From the NCBI GenBank assembly GCA_024400915.1, contig JAKSLX010000005.1, positions 1 to 64,000 on the forward strand: a DNA stretch of 64,000 nucleotides, given 5' to 3'. Under the pieces are notes generated by a model. That model did no database searches, had not been told where the DNA came from, and saw nothing but the letters and a program-made list of their open reading frames with translations. Positions 40,249-48,660 of the stretch are shown here, piece after piece; position 1 is the stretch's first letter; each line of letters opens with the position of its first letter. The position numbers and the translations under genes are program-made. The DNA is from Treponema sp. (GTDB taxonomy: Bacteria; Spirochaetota; Spirochaetia; Treponematales; Treponemataceae).

Positions 40249-41370
40249 ATGAATACACCAAATTCAGAAAGAATACACATATCGATTTTTGGAAGCCGCA
40301 ACGCAGGAAAATCAACACTTGCAAATGAACTTCTAGGACAGGATCTTTCTATTGTCTCCGACTCAAAAGGAACAACAACAGATCCCGTAAGCAAAGCCAT
40401 GGAACTGCTTCCCATTGGCCCTGTTGTAATTACGGACACTGCTGGTTACGACGACGATGGAGAACTTGGCGGAAAACGTGTTTTAAAAACAAAGCAAGTC
40501 CTTAACAGAACAGACATCGCACTCCTTGTCATAGATGAATCTGTTGGAAAAACAACGGAAGACAAAAGCTTTGAAAAACTCCTTATAGAAAAGGAAATTC
40601 CATATGCAGTTATTTTCCGGGGAAAGGAATCGATAAAAGAAAAGGCAGTCCAGGAAATAATCAGACTTTCAACAGCATTGCAAAACAGGAAAACAATTCT
40701 TGATGGACTTGTAAAGTCAACCGACACCGTAATCCTCGTATGCCCAATTGACGAAGCGGCTCCAAAAGGAAGATTGATTCTTCCACAGCAAATGGTGTTG
40801 AGGGAACTTCTAGACATTCATGCAAAGGCAATTGTAATCCAGCCTGAAGAAATTGAAGACACATTGGCGATGCTAAAAAATCCACCTGCCATTGTAATAA
40901 CGGACAGCCAGGCGTTTAATACTGTGTCAAAAAAAGTTCCAGATGGAATTCAACTGACATCTTTTTCAATATTGATGGCACGATACAAGGGATTTTTAAA
41001 GGAATCCATCAAAGCCGTAAAAACAATCCAGGAGCTGAAAGACGGAGATTCAGTTTTAATCAGTGAAGGATGCACTCACAGAAGGCAGTGCGGCGACATT
41101 GGAACCGTAAAAATTCCTGCGGCATTGAAAAAACTTACAGGCAAAAAACTGAACATAGAAACCTCAAGTGGAACAGATTTCCCAGAGGATCTTTCAAAAT
41201 ATTCTGCCGTAATCCACTGCGGCGGATGCATGATAACGGAAAAAGAGGTTCTCTACAGAATGAAATGCTCACAGGACCAGAAAGTTCCTTTCTGCAACTA
41301 CGGAATTTTCCTTGCATTTGCAAACAGCGTTCTCGAGCGCAGCATAAAAATTTTCAAAAATAATTTCTAA
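40249..41370 (+). CDS. hydF: [FeFe]-hydrogenase maturase HydF (GTPase scaffold)
   Basis: GTPase that carries and delivers the 2Fe precursor to the hydrogenase. 373 residues: G1 FGSRNAGKSTLAN, G2 GTTTDPVSKAMEL, G3 DTAGYDDDGELGGKR; middle dimerisation domain; C-terminal cluster ligands in GCTHRRQCGDIG and VIHCGGCMIT (CxH...HCxxC). Start one base after the hydG stop, so co-translated. Confidence 0.94.
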   Translation: MNTPNSERIHISIFGSRNAGKSTLANELLGQDLSIVSDSKGTTTDPVSKAMELLPIGPVVITDTAGYDDDGELGGKRVLKTKQVLNRTDIALLVIDESVGKTTEDKSFEKLLIEKEIPYAVIFRGKESIKEKAVQEIIRLSTALQNRKTILDGLVKSTDTVILVCPIDEAAPKGRLILPQQMVLRELLDIHAKAIVIQPEEIEDTLAMLKNPPAIVITDSQAFNTVSKKVPDGIQLTSFSILMARYKGFLKESIKAVKTIQELKDGDSVLISEGCTHRRQCGDIGTVKIPAALKKLTGKKLNIETSSGTDFPEDLSKYSAVIHCGGCMITEKEVLYRMKCSQDQKVPFCNYGIFLAFANSVLERSIKIFKNNF

Positions 41371-41481
41371 AAACCGACATAAAATATTTTTTTGCGAAAA
41401 TAATTTAAGCGTATGCGGAAGAAAAAATTACGCGCGGATTTTTCTCCTGCATGCGCATTTTTATTTTGTGAGGAATATTTT

Positions 41482-41961
41482 ATGAATTCATTGAACCAGG
41501 TAATCATCGAAGGAAATGTTGTCCGCCAGCCGGAAAAGAAAACATGTAAGAACGGTGCTTCTTTCTGTAGAATCCCAATTGCAGTAAACAGATACTACAA
41601 GAATTCAGAAGGTGAATATGTTGACGACGTTTCTTTCTTTGACATCTCAACCTTTGGAAATCTTTCTGAAACCTGCGAAAAGTGGTGCCTCAAAGGAAGA
41701 GGAATCCGCGTTGTCGGAAGACTTAAGCAGAATGTAACTACAGATGAAAGCGGAAAGAAGAACAGCCGCGTGGACATCATTGCAGAACACATTGAATTCA
41801 AACCAGTTTTAAAAAAGACAGGCGACAAAGAGACAGAAGAAGCAGGTGCTGAAAGCGCACCAAAGACTTCTGCAAGCAAAAAGGAAAAACTCAACATGCT
41901 TGCAGAAGTTGCTGCCGCCAACCAGAAAGAACAGGAGGCAACAGAAGAAGTAGTATTCTAG
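41482..41961 (+). CDS. ssb: Single-stranded DNA-binding protein
   Basis: 159 residues from ATG 41482 (GTGAGGAATATTTT before it); an upstream extension of 23 residues has no homology look. OB fold: MNSLNQVIIEGNVVRQPE, FCRIPIAVNRYYKNSEGE, VSFFDISTFGNLSETCEKWCLKG, RVVGRLKQN, RVDIIAEHIEF. The tail ends EEVVF rather than the classic DDDIPF but keeps an acidic end with a final Phe, the usual partner-binding feature. Shares the palindromic stop CTAG with the convergent next gene. Confidence 0.92.
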   Translation: MNSLNQVIIEGNVVRQPEKKTCKNGASFCRIPIAVNRYYKNSEGEYVDDVSFFDISTFGNLSETCEKWCLKGRGIRVVGRLKQNVTTDESGKKNSRVDIIAEHIEFKPVLKKTGDKETEEAGAESAPKTSASKKEKLNMLAEVAAANQKEQEATEEVVF

Positions 41962-44240
41962 CGGCGAGGCTTTCCGCCCTTTCCTTTACCCTTGCCAGGT
42001 TTGCCATAGCGAGGCTTTCGGCCACCGATGCCTTCAGATTCCTCCATCTCGCGTCTTGCGTTGGCTGCCTGGTAGGCTTCCATTTTTTCAGGATTGTAGA
42101 AACCGTCCTTCCAGTTAAAACGGGAAGAACCTTCCACATATCCGTGATTCTGGAGAAGGTTAAGGAGACCGCGGATATCGCCCTTTGTAACTTTAGTCTT
42201 TGAAAAGTCGATGAGCTGGCGCTTCCACCCCTTTGATTTGAGGCTATCCATTTTGTCCAGGAGACTAAACGGAGCTTCAGGCATTACAAAGGAACCGTCG
42301 GCTGTAGAGTTCACCTTGAATCCCATCCTTTCCTTGTCGCTGAAATAAGTGAAATCGTAATCCTTCGGAAGTTTGAACCTCATGCGGAAAAGAACCGGAT
42401 ATGAGAACACGCTTACAAGAACACGGGACCTTTCGTTTTCTGTTTCAAATGTTTCGTTAAGGTTGCGCTCAGAATTTTCAGCAGGAGGAATCACAGCCAT
42501 GATGTTCTGGTTTTCAAGGAAGCTGACAGCCCATTTGTTGAAAGTATAAAGGTACTGCCCCGCAACCATATGCACGCCCTTCTTTCCTTTGAGGATGTTG
42601 ATGTGGGCAAGATTGTTTACAATGAATGTGCAGTAGCCTTTTTCAATGAGCTTTTCCAAAGTCTCTTCCAGCTGTGGTTCCGAGCCTTCAGGTACAAAAG
42701 GATCAAGCGAAATCATAACCATTTTTTTGCTGTACGGCAAAACAGGTTTTTCAGGCTTGTCCTTTACAAGAAGATCGTATGTAGTCTCACAGTTAAGTTC
42801 AACAATAACGCGTACAGGATGCAAAGGTCCCATAAGATGGGCATCTGCAATTGTTGAAACTCCAACATAGAGGCCTTCAGGGAACCAGCTGAGCCCGTTT
42901 TTATCAACAGGAGTAAGGTCAAGGACTGGAAGTCTTTCCGGTCCCGGCTGTTTCCTGAATTGAGAAAGATCAGGAGGAAGAACCCTCTTGTATCTTTTGG
43001 ACATACTCTTTGTCTGAAGAAGGTAAACGCTGTCCCCCTTAACAAATCCGTTAGGAACATCAACCCATCGCTGTTCGTTTACATCTACAGTAACAACGCG
43101 AACCTTGTGGCTTTCACGGCCACTGTCATCCTGCTTGTGAAGACGGATGCTGTCACCAGGATCAGGATCATAGTCACCGCCAGAGATAACAGCCATCTGG
43201 ATGTCGGTTGCTTTTTCGCTTTCTGCGGCGATGTTTGCAGCCTGTTGCTTTTCATCTGAAGAAGCAGGTCTTACGAGACTGAGTTTTCCAAGGTAAATTC
43301 CAGTACCGCCAGCCTGCCTTGGATTGAGGATTTTTGCACCGGCTTTTTCAACACCTTCTTCAACAGTCTTGAAACCATACCAGTAGTCTGTCTTGGATCT
43401 TGCAAAGTCTGTGGAAAGAATTCTACGTCCTTCTGCAATTGCACCCTTCTTGTCACTTTCCCAGTGATCCATCACATAGCGGTATGCGGCTGTAACTGCA
43501 CCGACATATTCTGCACTCTTCATGCGGCCTTCAATCTTAAAGCTGTCTACACCAGCCTGCATGAGTTCCGGAACCTGACCGATAAGTTCAAGGTCACAAG
43601 GAGAGAAATAATATCCTGTAGAAAGGTTGCCTGGAATTTCTGCATTGTAAAGGCGACGGCAAGCCTGAGTACACATGCCGCGGTTGGCAGATTTTCCACC
43701 AAGATAGCTTGAAAAAAGACAAAGACCACTTTCACTTACACATAGTGCACCGTGAACAAACATCTCAATCTCTGCATTTGTCTTTGACTTGATCTGCTTA
43801 ATTTCTTCAAGACCGAGTTCTCGGGCAACAACAACACGCTTGAGTCCTTCCTTGCTCAAAAGGTTTGCGGCTGCGGCGGACTCAACATTCATCTGTGTAG
43901 ATGCGTGAAGCTCAAGATTCGGACAGAATTCCTGGCACATTCTTACAACGCCAAAATCCTGAACAATAAGTCCATCAGGACCGATTTTATTGAGGTAATT
44001 CAAAAAGCGGTAAAGTCGTTCAGTCTCGTGCTCTTCGCTGACTGTATTTACCGTAACATAGATTTTCTTTCCAAGGCGGTGAACACTCTGTACTGCAGCC
44101 TCAAACTGGTTCCATGCAAAATTTGATGATCTAAGACGAGCGTTAAAACTCTTGAGTCCCATGTAAACTGCATCTGCACCTTCGCCAAGAGCGGCATCAA
44201 GTGCTTCAATATTTCCCGCAGGAGCTAATAATTCTGTCAT
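41958..44240 (-). CDS. U32-family peptidase / RlhA-type RNA hydroxylation protein
   Basis: From ATG 44240 (MTELLAPAGNIEALDAALGEG) 760 residues. Typical N-terminal U32 TIM-barrel: GADAVYMGLKSFNARLRSSNF, VTVNTV, LHASTQMNVES, VVARELGLEEI, and the cysteine signature VHGALCVSESGLCLFSSYLGGKSANRGMCTQACRRLY (described in two overlapping parts elsewhere as SGLCLFSSYLGG and NRGMCTQACR). Long U32 proteins of this layout include RlhA, which hydroxylates a 23S rRNA cytidine. The C-terminus is a basic GK-rich tail (KPGKGKGKGGKPRR), maybe RNA-binding. A TATACT 7 bases before ATG and lack of ribosome-binding site suggest a leaderless mRNA. Confidence 0.85.
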   Translation of the reverse strand: MTELLAPAGNIEALDAALGEGADAVYMGLKSFNARLRSSNFAWNQFEAAVQSVHRLGKKIYVTVNTVSEEHETERLYRFLNYLNKIGPDGLIVQDFGVVRMCQEFCPNLELHASTQMNVESAAAANLLSKEGLKRVVVARELGLEEIKQIKSKTNAEIEMFVHGALCVSESGLCLFSSYLGGKSANRGMCTQACRRLYNAEIPGNLSTGYYFSPCDLELIGQVPELMQAGVDSFKIEGRMKSAEYVGAVTAAYRYVMDHWESDKKGAIAEGRRILSTDFARSKTDYWYGFKTVEEGVEKAGAKILNPRQAGGTGIYLGKLSLVRPASSDEKQQAANIAAESEKATDIQMAVISGGDYDPDPGDSIRLHKQDDSGRESHKVRVVTVDVNEQRWVDVPNGFVKGDSVYLLQTKSMSKRYKRVLPPDLSQFRKQPGPERLPVLDLTPVDKNGLSWFPEGLYVGVSTIADAHLMGPLHPVRVIVELNCETTYDLLVKDKPEKPVLPYSKKMVMISLDPFVPEGSEPQLEETLEKLIEKGYCTFIVNNLAHINILKGKKGVHMVAGQYLYTFNKWAVSFLENQNIMAVIPPAENSERNLNETFETENERSRVLVSVFSYPVLFRMRFKLPKDYDFTYFSDKERMGFKVNSTADGSFVMPEAPFSLLDKMDSLKSKGWKRQLIDFSKTKVTKGDIRGLLNLLQNHGYVEGSSRFNWKDGFYNPEKMEAYQAANARREMEESEGIGGRKPRYGKPGKGKGKGGKPRR

Positions 44241-44301
44241 AAATAAAAGTATATAGAAAAAACTAATTAACTTCCATAATAGCTGATAATGATGCAGGGA
44301 C

Positions 44302-44337
44302 AAAAAAAATGCAGGACCAGAACCTGATCCCGCATTT
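44302..44337 (-). terminator. Terminator after the coiled-coil gene
   Basis: Minus-strand stem AAATGCGGGATCAGG/CTGGTCCTGCATTT followed by TTTTT; directly after the stop of the gene upstream. Confidence 0.85.
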
Positions 44338-44340
44338 TAC

Positions 44341-44721
44341 TTACTTACCAGACTTTGTTGTTTTAGGAGCCTTTGCTACAACTGTTTTTGCAGGAGCCTT
44401 AGGAGCAAGCTTTTTCTGAAGCTTTGCAACTTCCTTTGCCAAGGCCTTGTTTTCAGTCTGCAACAACTTGATCTGAGCCTTAAGCTCTTTCTTTTCTGCA
44501 GTCAAGCTGACAATCTTTTCATTCTTTGCCAAGATTTCGTTGTTCTTCTTTGTAATCCACTGTTTGTGAGCGGCAGAAGAAGTAGACTTTTCAAGTTTTT
44601 CCTGCTGTTCAGCAATCTTGTTTTTTCTCCTTGTGTCAACGGCTTTCTGTGCAGGAGTCTTGTCTGCAACAACTTCCTTCTTCTCTACGGAACCAGTTTT
44701 CTTACAACATGATTTAGCCAT
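44341..44721 (-). CDS. Small basic coiled-coil protein, unknown function
   Basis: 126 residues from ATG 44721 (GGAGGATAGATTT before it). N-terminus MAKSCCKKTGSVEKK has a CC pair; residues ~55-100 form a heptad-patterned coiled coil (NEILAKNEKIVSLTAEKKELK, QIKLLQTENKALAKEVAKLQ in parts); the tail is rich in Ala, Lys, Pro (APKAPAKTVVAKAPKTTKSGK region). No signal peptide. I do not recognise a family; histone-like or chaperone-like roles would be guesswork. Good start signal and terminator show a real monocistronic gene. Confidence 0.75.
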   Translation of the reverse strand: MAKSCCKKTGSVEKKEVVADKTPAQKAVDTRRKNKIAEQQEKLEKSTSSAAHKQWITKKNNEILAKNEKIVSLTAEKKELKAQIKLLQTENKALAKEVAKLQKKLAPKAPAKTVVAKAPKTTKSGK

Positions 44722-44837
44722 AAATCTATCCTCCAATAATTTTATGATATCACCATAAACTGCAATTGGCAAAATTTTTTTCATATGCAAACAAAAACAT
44801 CCTTGCTGAATTTTGCATTCCCCATTATCATCCCCTC

Positions 44838-45677
44838 ATGGAACAGAATAATTTCAAGTGTGTTTTTACAGACCTGGACAAAACCTTGCTGGCATCAGGC
44901 TCAATCCTCACTGACTACACCAAAGAAACCATCGACATGTTGATTTCCAGAGGAATTGATTTTGTTCCATCCAGCGGAAGAGCCTTCAATTCACTTCCAA
45001 AAGAACTTCTAAAAATCCAAGGGTTGAAATATGCAGTCACAAGCAACGGTGTTTCCGTAAACGAAATAAAAAACGGGAAGCCTGTCAGCACCATGTGCAT
45101 TCCGAAAGAGGATATACAGCAGATAATAAAAATAGCGCAGGATAAAAAAATCTGCACTGAAATTTTTGTAGAAGGACAAGGCTACTGCTCTAGGGAATAC
45201 TGGAGTAATCCTTCGATTGCGGGAAAAAACATTTCCGACAGAAAATCTTACGTGCAGGCAACAAGAATACCTTTGGACGATTATGATTCCTTTGTAATGG
45301 ACAACATTGCAAACACGGAAGCCTTTGACCTTATCGCAGATCCTGACATCGCATCGGAACTAGAAAAAGAGCTACGAAAAAAGTTTTCAGGAGTCTACAT
45401 AACACACAGCGAAAACTTTTTGATAGAGATTTCAAACATTGATAGCGGCAAACACAGGGGAATGGAACGCTGCTGCAGGATATTGGGGATAAGTCCAAAA
45501 GAATGCATTGCCTTTGGAGACGCTTCCAATGACATGGAAATGCTTCAGATGGCAGAACTTGGAATTGCAGTAGCCAACGCAACACCAGAATGCAAGTCAG
45601 CCGCAGATTTTGTTTCTGAGTTCACAAACAATCAGGATGCGGTAGCAAAAGAATTAAGAAGAATTTTCAGCCTTTAG
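44838..45677 (+). CDS. HAD-superfamily (Cof-type) phosphatase
   Basis: 280 residues from ATG 44838 (MEQNNFKCVFTDLDKTLL). HAD motifs: I DLDKTLL, II SSGR, III Lys in ISNIDSGKHRGMERC region, IV FGDASNDMEMLQMAELGIAVANA. Cof-type C2B cap. Substrate unknown; relatives dephosphorylate sugar phosphates or cofactors such as PLP or FMN. CATTAT ends 9 bases before ATG and no ribosome-binding site is seen: probably leaderless. Stop abuts the convergent MATE gene (TAGCTA). Confidence 0.87.
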   Translation: MEQNNFKCVFTDLDKTLLASGSILTDYTKETIDMLISRGIDFVPSSGRAFNSLPKELLKIQGLKYAVTSNGVSVNEIKNGKPVSTMCIPKEDIQQIIKIAQDKKICTEIFVEGQGYCSREYWSNPSIAGKNISDRKSYVQATRIPLDDYDSFVMDNIANTEAFDLIADPDIASELEKELRKKFSGVYITHSENFLIEISNIDSGKHRGMERCCRILGISPKECIAFGDASNDMEMLQMAELGIAVANATPECKSAADFVSEFTNNQDAVAKELRRIFSL

Positions 45678-47078
45678 CTAAATCAGTTTTCTGCCCTTCC
45701 ATTTTCCGCTGGCAATTCTCCAGATGAAGAAGCTTGACCTGACAACCCAGTCCAATGCCATGGCGATCCAGGTTCCAAGGGCTCCGTAGGCAACTGTCCA
45801 TCCCATGAAAGGAATCAGACCGAAAATCTGAGTGTATTTGAAAACATAGCTCATGCCTATGCGGACAAGGAACATGGAAGCAAAAGACACGAACATCGGG
45901 AATGCCGCATCGTTTGCCGCACGGAGAGCATTGGGCAATGTAAAGGACATGGGCCAGAATAAAATTCCAAGTACTCCGTGGCACATGGTAATCCACCAGG
46001 CAAGTTCCGTAGTCTCTGGCGAAAGATGATAGAACGTTAAAATTCCCCTAAGGCTTAAAAGGTACGGAACATTCCAGAGGAACATGGAAACATAGGCTAT
46101 GACCATAAGTTTCTTTGTGTAATACATGGCCTGTTTTTCATCCGCAGCCCCACAACACTGACCGATGACAGTAAGCATGGCAATGTTGATGGCATTTGGT
46201 GCAAGGATTTCAATTGTGGCAAGGGAATTGGCAGTTGCATTGGCGGCAATGGCAGTAGTTCCAAAAGTTGAGATTAAAGATAGAACCAGAATTTTTCCAA
46301 ACTGAAAGATGCTGTTTTCAAGTCCACTTGGAATTCCAATTTTCAGAATCTTTTTTATAAGGCTAAACTCAACAGGCACGCGGAACATTTTTCTTATGGA
46401 AAGAGGTTCTTCCCCGTGATATGGTTTTTCCTTGAGCATCCAGAAGGTAAGCAGAAGTGCCCCGCCCACTCTCGAAAGTGTTGTTGGAATTGCAACACCT
46501 TCAACTCCCATCTTAAACACAAAAATGCAGAGGGCATTTCCACCGATATTGATTGCATTTCCGATTGTGGAAGCATACATGGCAAGCTTTGAATTTCCCT
46601 GGGCGCGGAAAATTGCAGCCACCGCACTGTAAAGGGCAATACCTGGCAAGGCAAGCATGGTGATCCAGAAATACCTTAAGCTTGCATCCATTACGGAATC
46701 TTCAACCTTACCGAAAATTCCTGAAAGAATTGGCCTGCAGAAAATTATCATCACGGCAGTAATAAATGCTGAAACTCCAAGCATTACATATATGAGCTGT
46801 ACGGCAGTGTTTTCCGCCATCTTTCTGTCTTTGCGTCCAAGATATTGGCTTGCAACAACAGCTCCACCAGTACCAAGGGCATTGAGCAGAGCAAAGAGAA
46901 GGATGTTGATGCTGTCCACAAGGGAAACACCTGAAACCGCAGATTCACCTAAAGTTGCAACCATGATTACATCTGCAATTCCTACGGTTGCATTTAGAAT
47001 CTGGTCGATGAACAGCGGAATTATAAGAGACACCAGCTGTCTGTTGGAAAACAATCTATTCTGCACGTTTGATTTCAT
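45678..47078 (-). CDS. MATE-family efflux transporter
   Basis: 466 residues, twelve hydrophobic segments in two similar halves. N-terminus LVSLIIPLFIDQILNATVGIADVIMVATLG and GTGGAVVASQYLGRKDRKMAE are typical of the MATE/NorM fold; the second half repeats GQCCGAADEKQAMYYTKKLM. Exports drugs or metabolites by Na+ or H+ antiport; substrate unknown. GATAAT lies 5 bases before ATG without a ribosome-binding site. Confidence 0.9.
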   Translation of the reverse strand: MKSNVQNRLFSNRQLVSLIIPLFIDQILNATVGIADVIMVATLGESAVSGVSLVDSINILLFALLNALGTGGAVVASQYLGRKDRKMAENTAVQLIYVMLGVSAFITAVMIIFCRPILSGIFGKVEDSVMDASLRYFWITMLALPGIALYSAVAAIFRAQGNSKLAMYASTIGNAINIGGNALCIFVFKMGVEGVAIPTTLSRVGGALLLTFWMLKEKPYHGEEPLSIRKMFRVPVEFSLIKKILKIGIPSGLENSIFQFGKILVLSLISTFGTTAIAANATANSLATIEILAPNAINIAMLTVIGQCCGAADEKQAMYYTKKLMVIAYVSMFLWNVPYLLSLRGILTFYHLSPETTELAWWITMCHGVLGILFWPMSFTLPNALRAANDAAFPMFVSFASMFLVRIGMSYVFKYTQIFGLIPFMGWTVAYGALGTWIAMALDWVVRSSFFIWRIASGKWKGRKLI

Positions 47079-47133
47079 AATGAATTATCCAATGGCAAAA
47101 TCTTAATGCTTTAGTGATGATAAGTATAGTACA

Positions 47134-47161
47134 GAGGGGACAGACCCCTTATTCTGGGGAG
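47134..47161. repeat. Short GGGGACAGACCCC palindrome remnant
   Basis: AGAGGGGACAGACCCC then TTATTCTGGGGAG. Resembles a dispersed palindromic repeat, but only one copy is seen in the window. Confidence 0.3.
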
Positions 47162-47184
47162 ATTCTTAAAAAAAGAGGGTACAT

Positions 47185-47243
47185 ATTGACAAGTAAACTT
47201 GGCAAGAGTATATTTACCCCAGATGCCAAGTTTACTTGTCAAT
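47185..47243 (+). promoter_or_regulatory. Promoter inside a perfect 20-bp inverted repeat
   Basis: Arms 47185-47204 and 47224-47243 are perfect inverse copies, each holding CAAGTWWACTTG, itself a palindrome. TTGACA (47186-47191), 17 bases, TATATT (47209-47214) fits a strong promoter: the left arm covers the -35, the right arm lies just downstream of the start and touches the ribosome-binding site. Looks like a two-site operator; the Xre protein at 48351 is a candidate binder. The arms could also pair in DNA or RNA. Confidence 0.7.
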
Positions 47244-47256
47244 CAAGGAGGAATCA

Positions 47257-47985
47257 ATGTCCGTGCATAGATTCAGAAAATTCACGCTTTCAATGGCAAT
47301 GCTGCTTTTTCCAGTTACAATATGGTACTTTTCACCATACCTGATTTTCATGGCGGCGATGGAACACATCATCAACGGCAGCTTCATCACCTTCACATTG
47401 ATGTTCATCCTGGGGATGTTTTTTGGCCGTCTTTGGTGTGGGTTCTTTTGCCCGACCGGCGGAATGTCGGAATGCTTTGAAAGCTTTTCCCCTAAGAATC
47501 CAAAGCAAGGTTTTAGAAACTACCTGAAATACGGAATCTGGTTCATCTGGATCAGCGGAATCATCGTCTGTCATATTTTTGGCAAAGGGGATTATTCCAT
47601 CCAGCCTTTTTTTATGACGGATCATGGAATTTCAATTTCCAACATCTATAGCTATATCATCTACTACGGAATCATAATCCTGTTCCTGATACCGGCGATC
47701 ATCCATGGGAAACGGGCAAACTGCCATTACATCTGCTGGATGGCACCTTTCATGATCCTTGGATACCGCTTTGGAAAATTCCTTCATCTGCCGCAAATTA
47801 AAATCAAAACAAAAAAAGAAAACTGCATTTCCTGCAGACAATGCGAAAAATCATGTCCAATGAGCATCAATATTTCTGAGGAAATATCAAAGGGCGAGAT
47901 AAAAACGGCAGAATGTATTTTGTGTGGAGAATGCATCAGCTCCTGCAAAAACAAAGTCTTAGACTGCAGGATTACAAACAAATAG
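47257..47985 (+). CDS. Membrane-bound 4Fe-4S ferredoxin-type protein (NapH/NosR-like)
   Basis: 243 residues from ATG 47257, with AAGGAGGAATCA before it (a TTG at 47236 is unlikely). Four to five membrane helices, a CX3CP motif in RLWCGFFCPTGG and a second near CHYICWMAPF, then two C-terminal ferredoxin clusters: CISCRQCEKSCPMS and CILCGECISSCKNK. Family members pass electrons between quinol or flavoproteins and periplasmic or cytoplasmic reductases. No reductase partner lies nearby, so the role is open. First gene of a three-gene unit with a small membrane protein and an Xre regulator. Confidence 0.85.
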   Translation: MSVHRFRKFTLSMAMLLFPVTIWYFSPYLIFMAAMEHIINGSFITFTLMFILGMFFGRLWCGFFCPTGGMSECFESFSPKNPKQGFRNYLKYGIWFIWISGIIVCHIFGKGDYSIQPFFMTDHGISISNIYSYIIYYGIIILFLIPAIIHGKRANCHYICWMAPFMILGYRFGKFLHLPQIKIKTKKENCISCRQCEKSCPMSINISEEISKGEIKTAECILCGECISSCKNKVLDCRITNK

Positions 47986-48003
47986 ATATTTATGGAGAAC
48001 AAA

Positions 48004-48336
48004 ATGACAAAGGACGAAATTCTACAGAAAAGCCGAAAAGACAACGGCGGAAAAGATATGGAAGATCTTGAAGTTCAAAAGCAGGCAACCATGGCAGGAT
48101 ATTATTCCTGTGCAGGACTGTGTGCTTTGATTACAATCCTAAGCTACATTTTCACAAAACGCATCAGCCTTCAATGCTGGATTATTTTCTTCGGAATGCT
48201 TTCAGTCGCTTTTTTCACCAAGTTCATCAAACTGAAGAAAATGCATGAGCTTGTGGTTGCCATAAGTTATCTTTTAATTTTCACACTGCTTACAATAGCA
48301 TTCATTTTTGAATTGACAGGCCGACTACCATCTTAA
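48004..48336 (+). CDS. Small membrane protein (DUF6442-like)
   Basis: 110 residues from ATG 48004 (GGAGAACAAA before it; ATG 47992 is the alternative). Polar start MTKDEILQKSRKDNGGKDMED, then three hydrophobic segments (YYSCAGLCALITILSYIF, CWIIFFGMLSVAFFTKF, LVVAISYLLIFTLLTIAF). Pairs of such a protein followed by a short Xre regulator are common in Firmicutes; function unknown. Confidence 0.75.
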   Translation: MTKDEILQKSRKDNGGKDMEDLEVQKQATMAGYYSCAGLCALITILSYIFTKRISLQCWIIFFGMLSVAFFTKFIKLKKMHELVVAISYLLIFTLLTIAFIFELTGRLPS

Positions 48337-48350
48337 GCTGGAGCATACTG

Positions 48351-48557
48351 ATGAACGAATCGCTTGTATTAAAAAACAATCTAAAAGAAATCAGAGCAGA
48401 AAAAAATCTTTCTCAAAGCGATCTTGCAAAACTTGTTGGAGTGTCACGAAACACCATAAGTTCAATTGAAACAGGTCAATTCTGTCCAACCGCAAAGCTT
48501 GCCCTTATTCTTTGTGTTGCACTGGACAAAAAATTTGAGGATGTTTTTTTCTTCTAG
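48351..48557 (+). CDS. Short Xre-family DNA-binding regulator
   Basis: 68 residues, almost only a helix-turn-helix: LKEIRAEKNLSQSDLAKLVGVSRNTISSIETGQFCPTAKL in full cover of the domain (key recognition part SRNTISSIE), ending LDKKFEDVFFF. YozG/CopG-like short Cro/C1 type. CTGGAGCATACTG before ATG. Last gene of the unit; may act on the inverted-repeat promoter at 47185. Confidence 0.9.
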   Translation: MNESLVLKNNLKEIRAEKNLSQSDLAKLVGVSRNTISSIETGQFCPTAKLALILCVALDKKFEDVFFF

Positions 48558-48622
48558 CATTCTTTCATATTGTAATTTCCAGCAAATCCTTTCCTTGCCA
48601 CCTGCATAAATATGCACTTTTA

Positions 48623-48651
48623 TTTACAATTATGCATAAATTCAGTATTCT
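48623..48651 (+). promoter_or_regulatory. Aminotransferase promoter, leaderless
   Basis: TTTACA (48623-48628), 17 bases, TATTCT (48646-48651); ATG follows 9 bases later with no ribosome-binding site. The palindrome TGCATAAATATGCA (48603-48616) and a half copy ATGCATAA in the spacer may be an operator. Confidence 0.55.
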
Positions 48652-48660
48652 ATTGCCATT

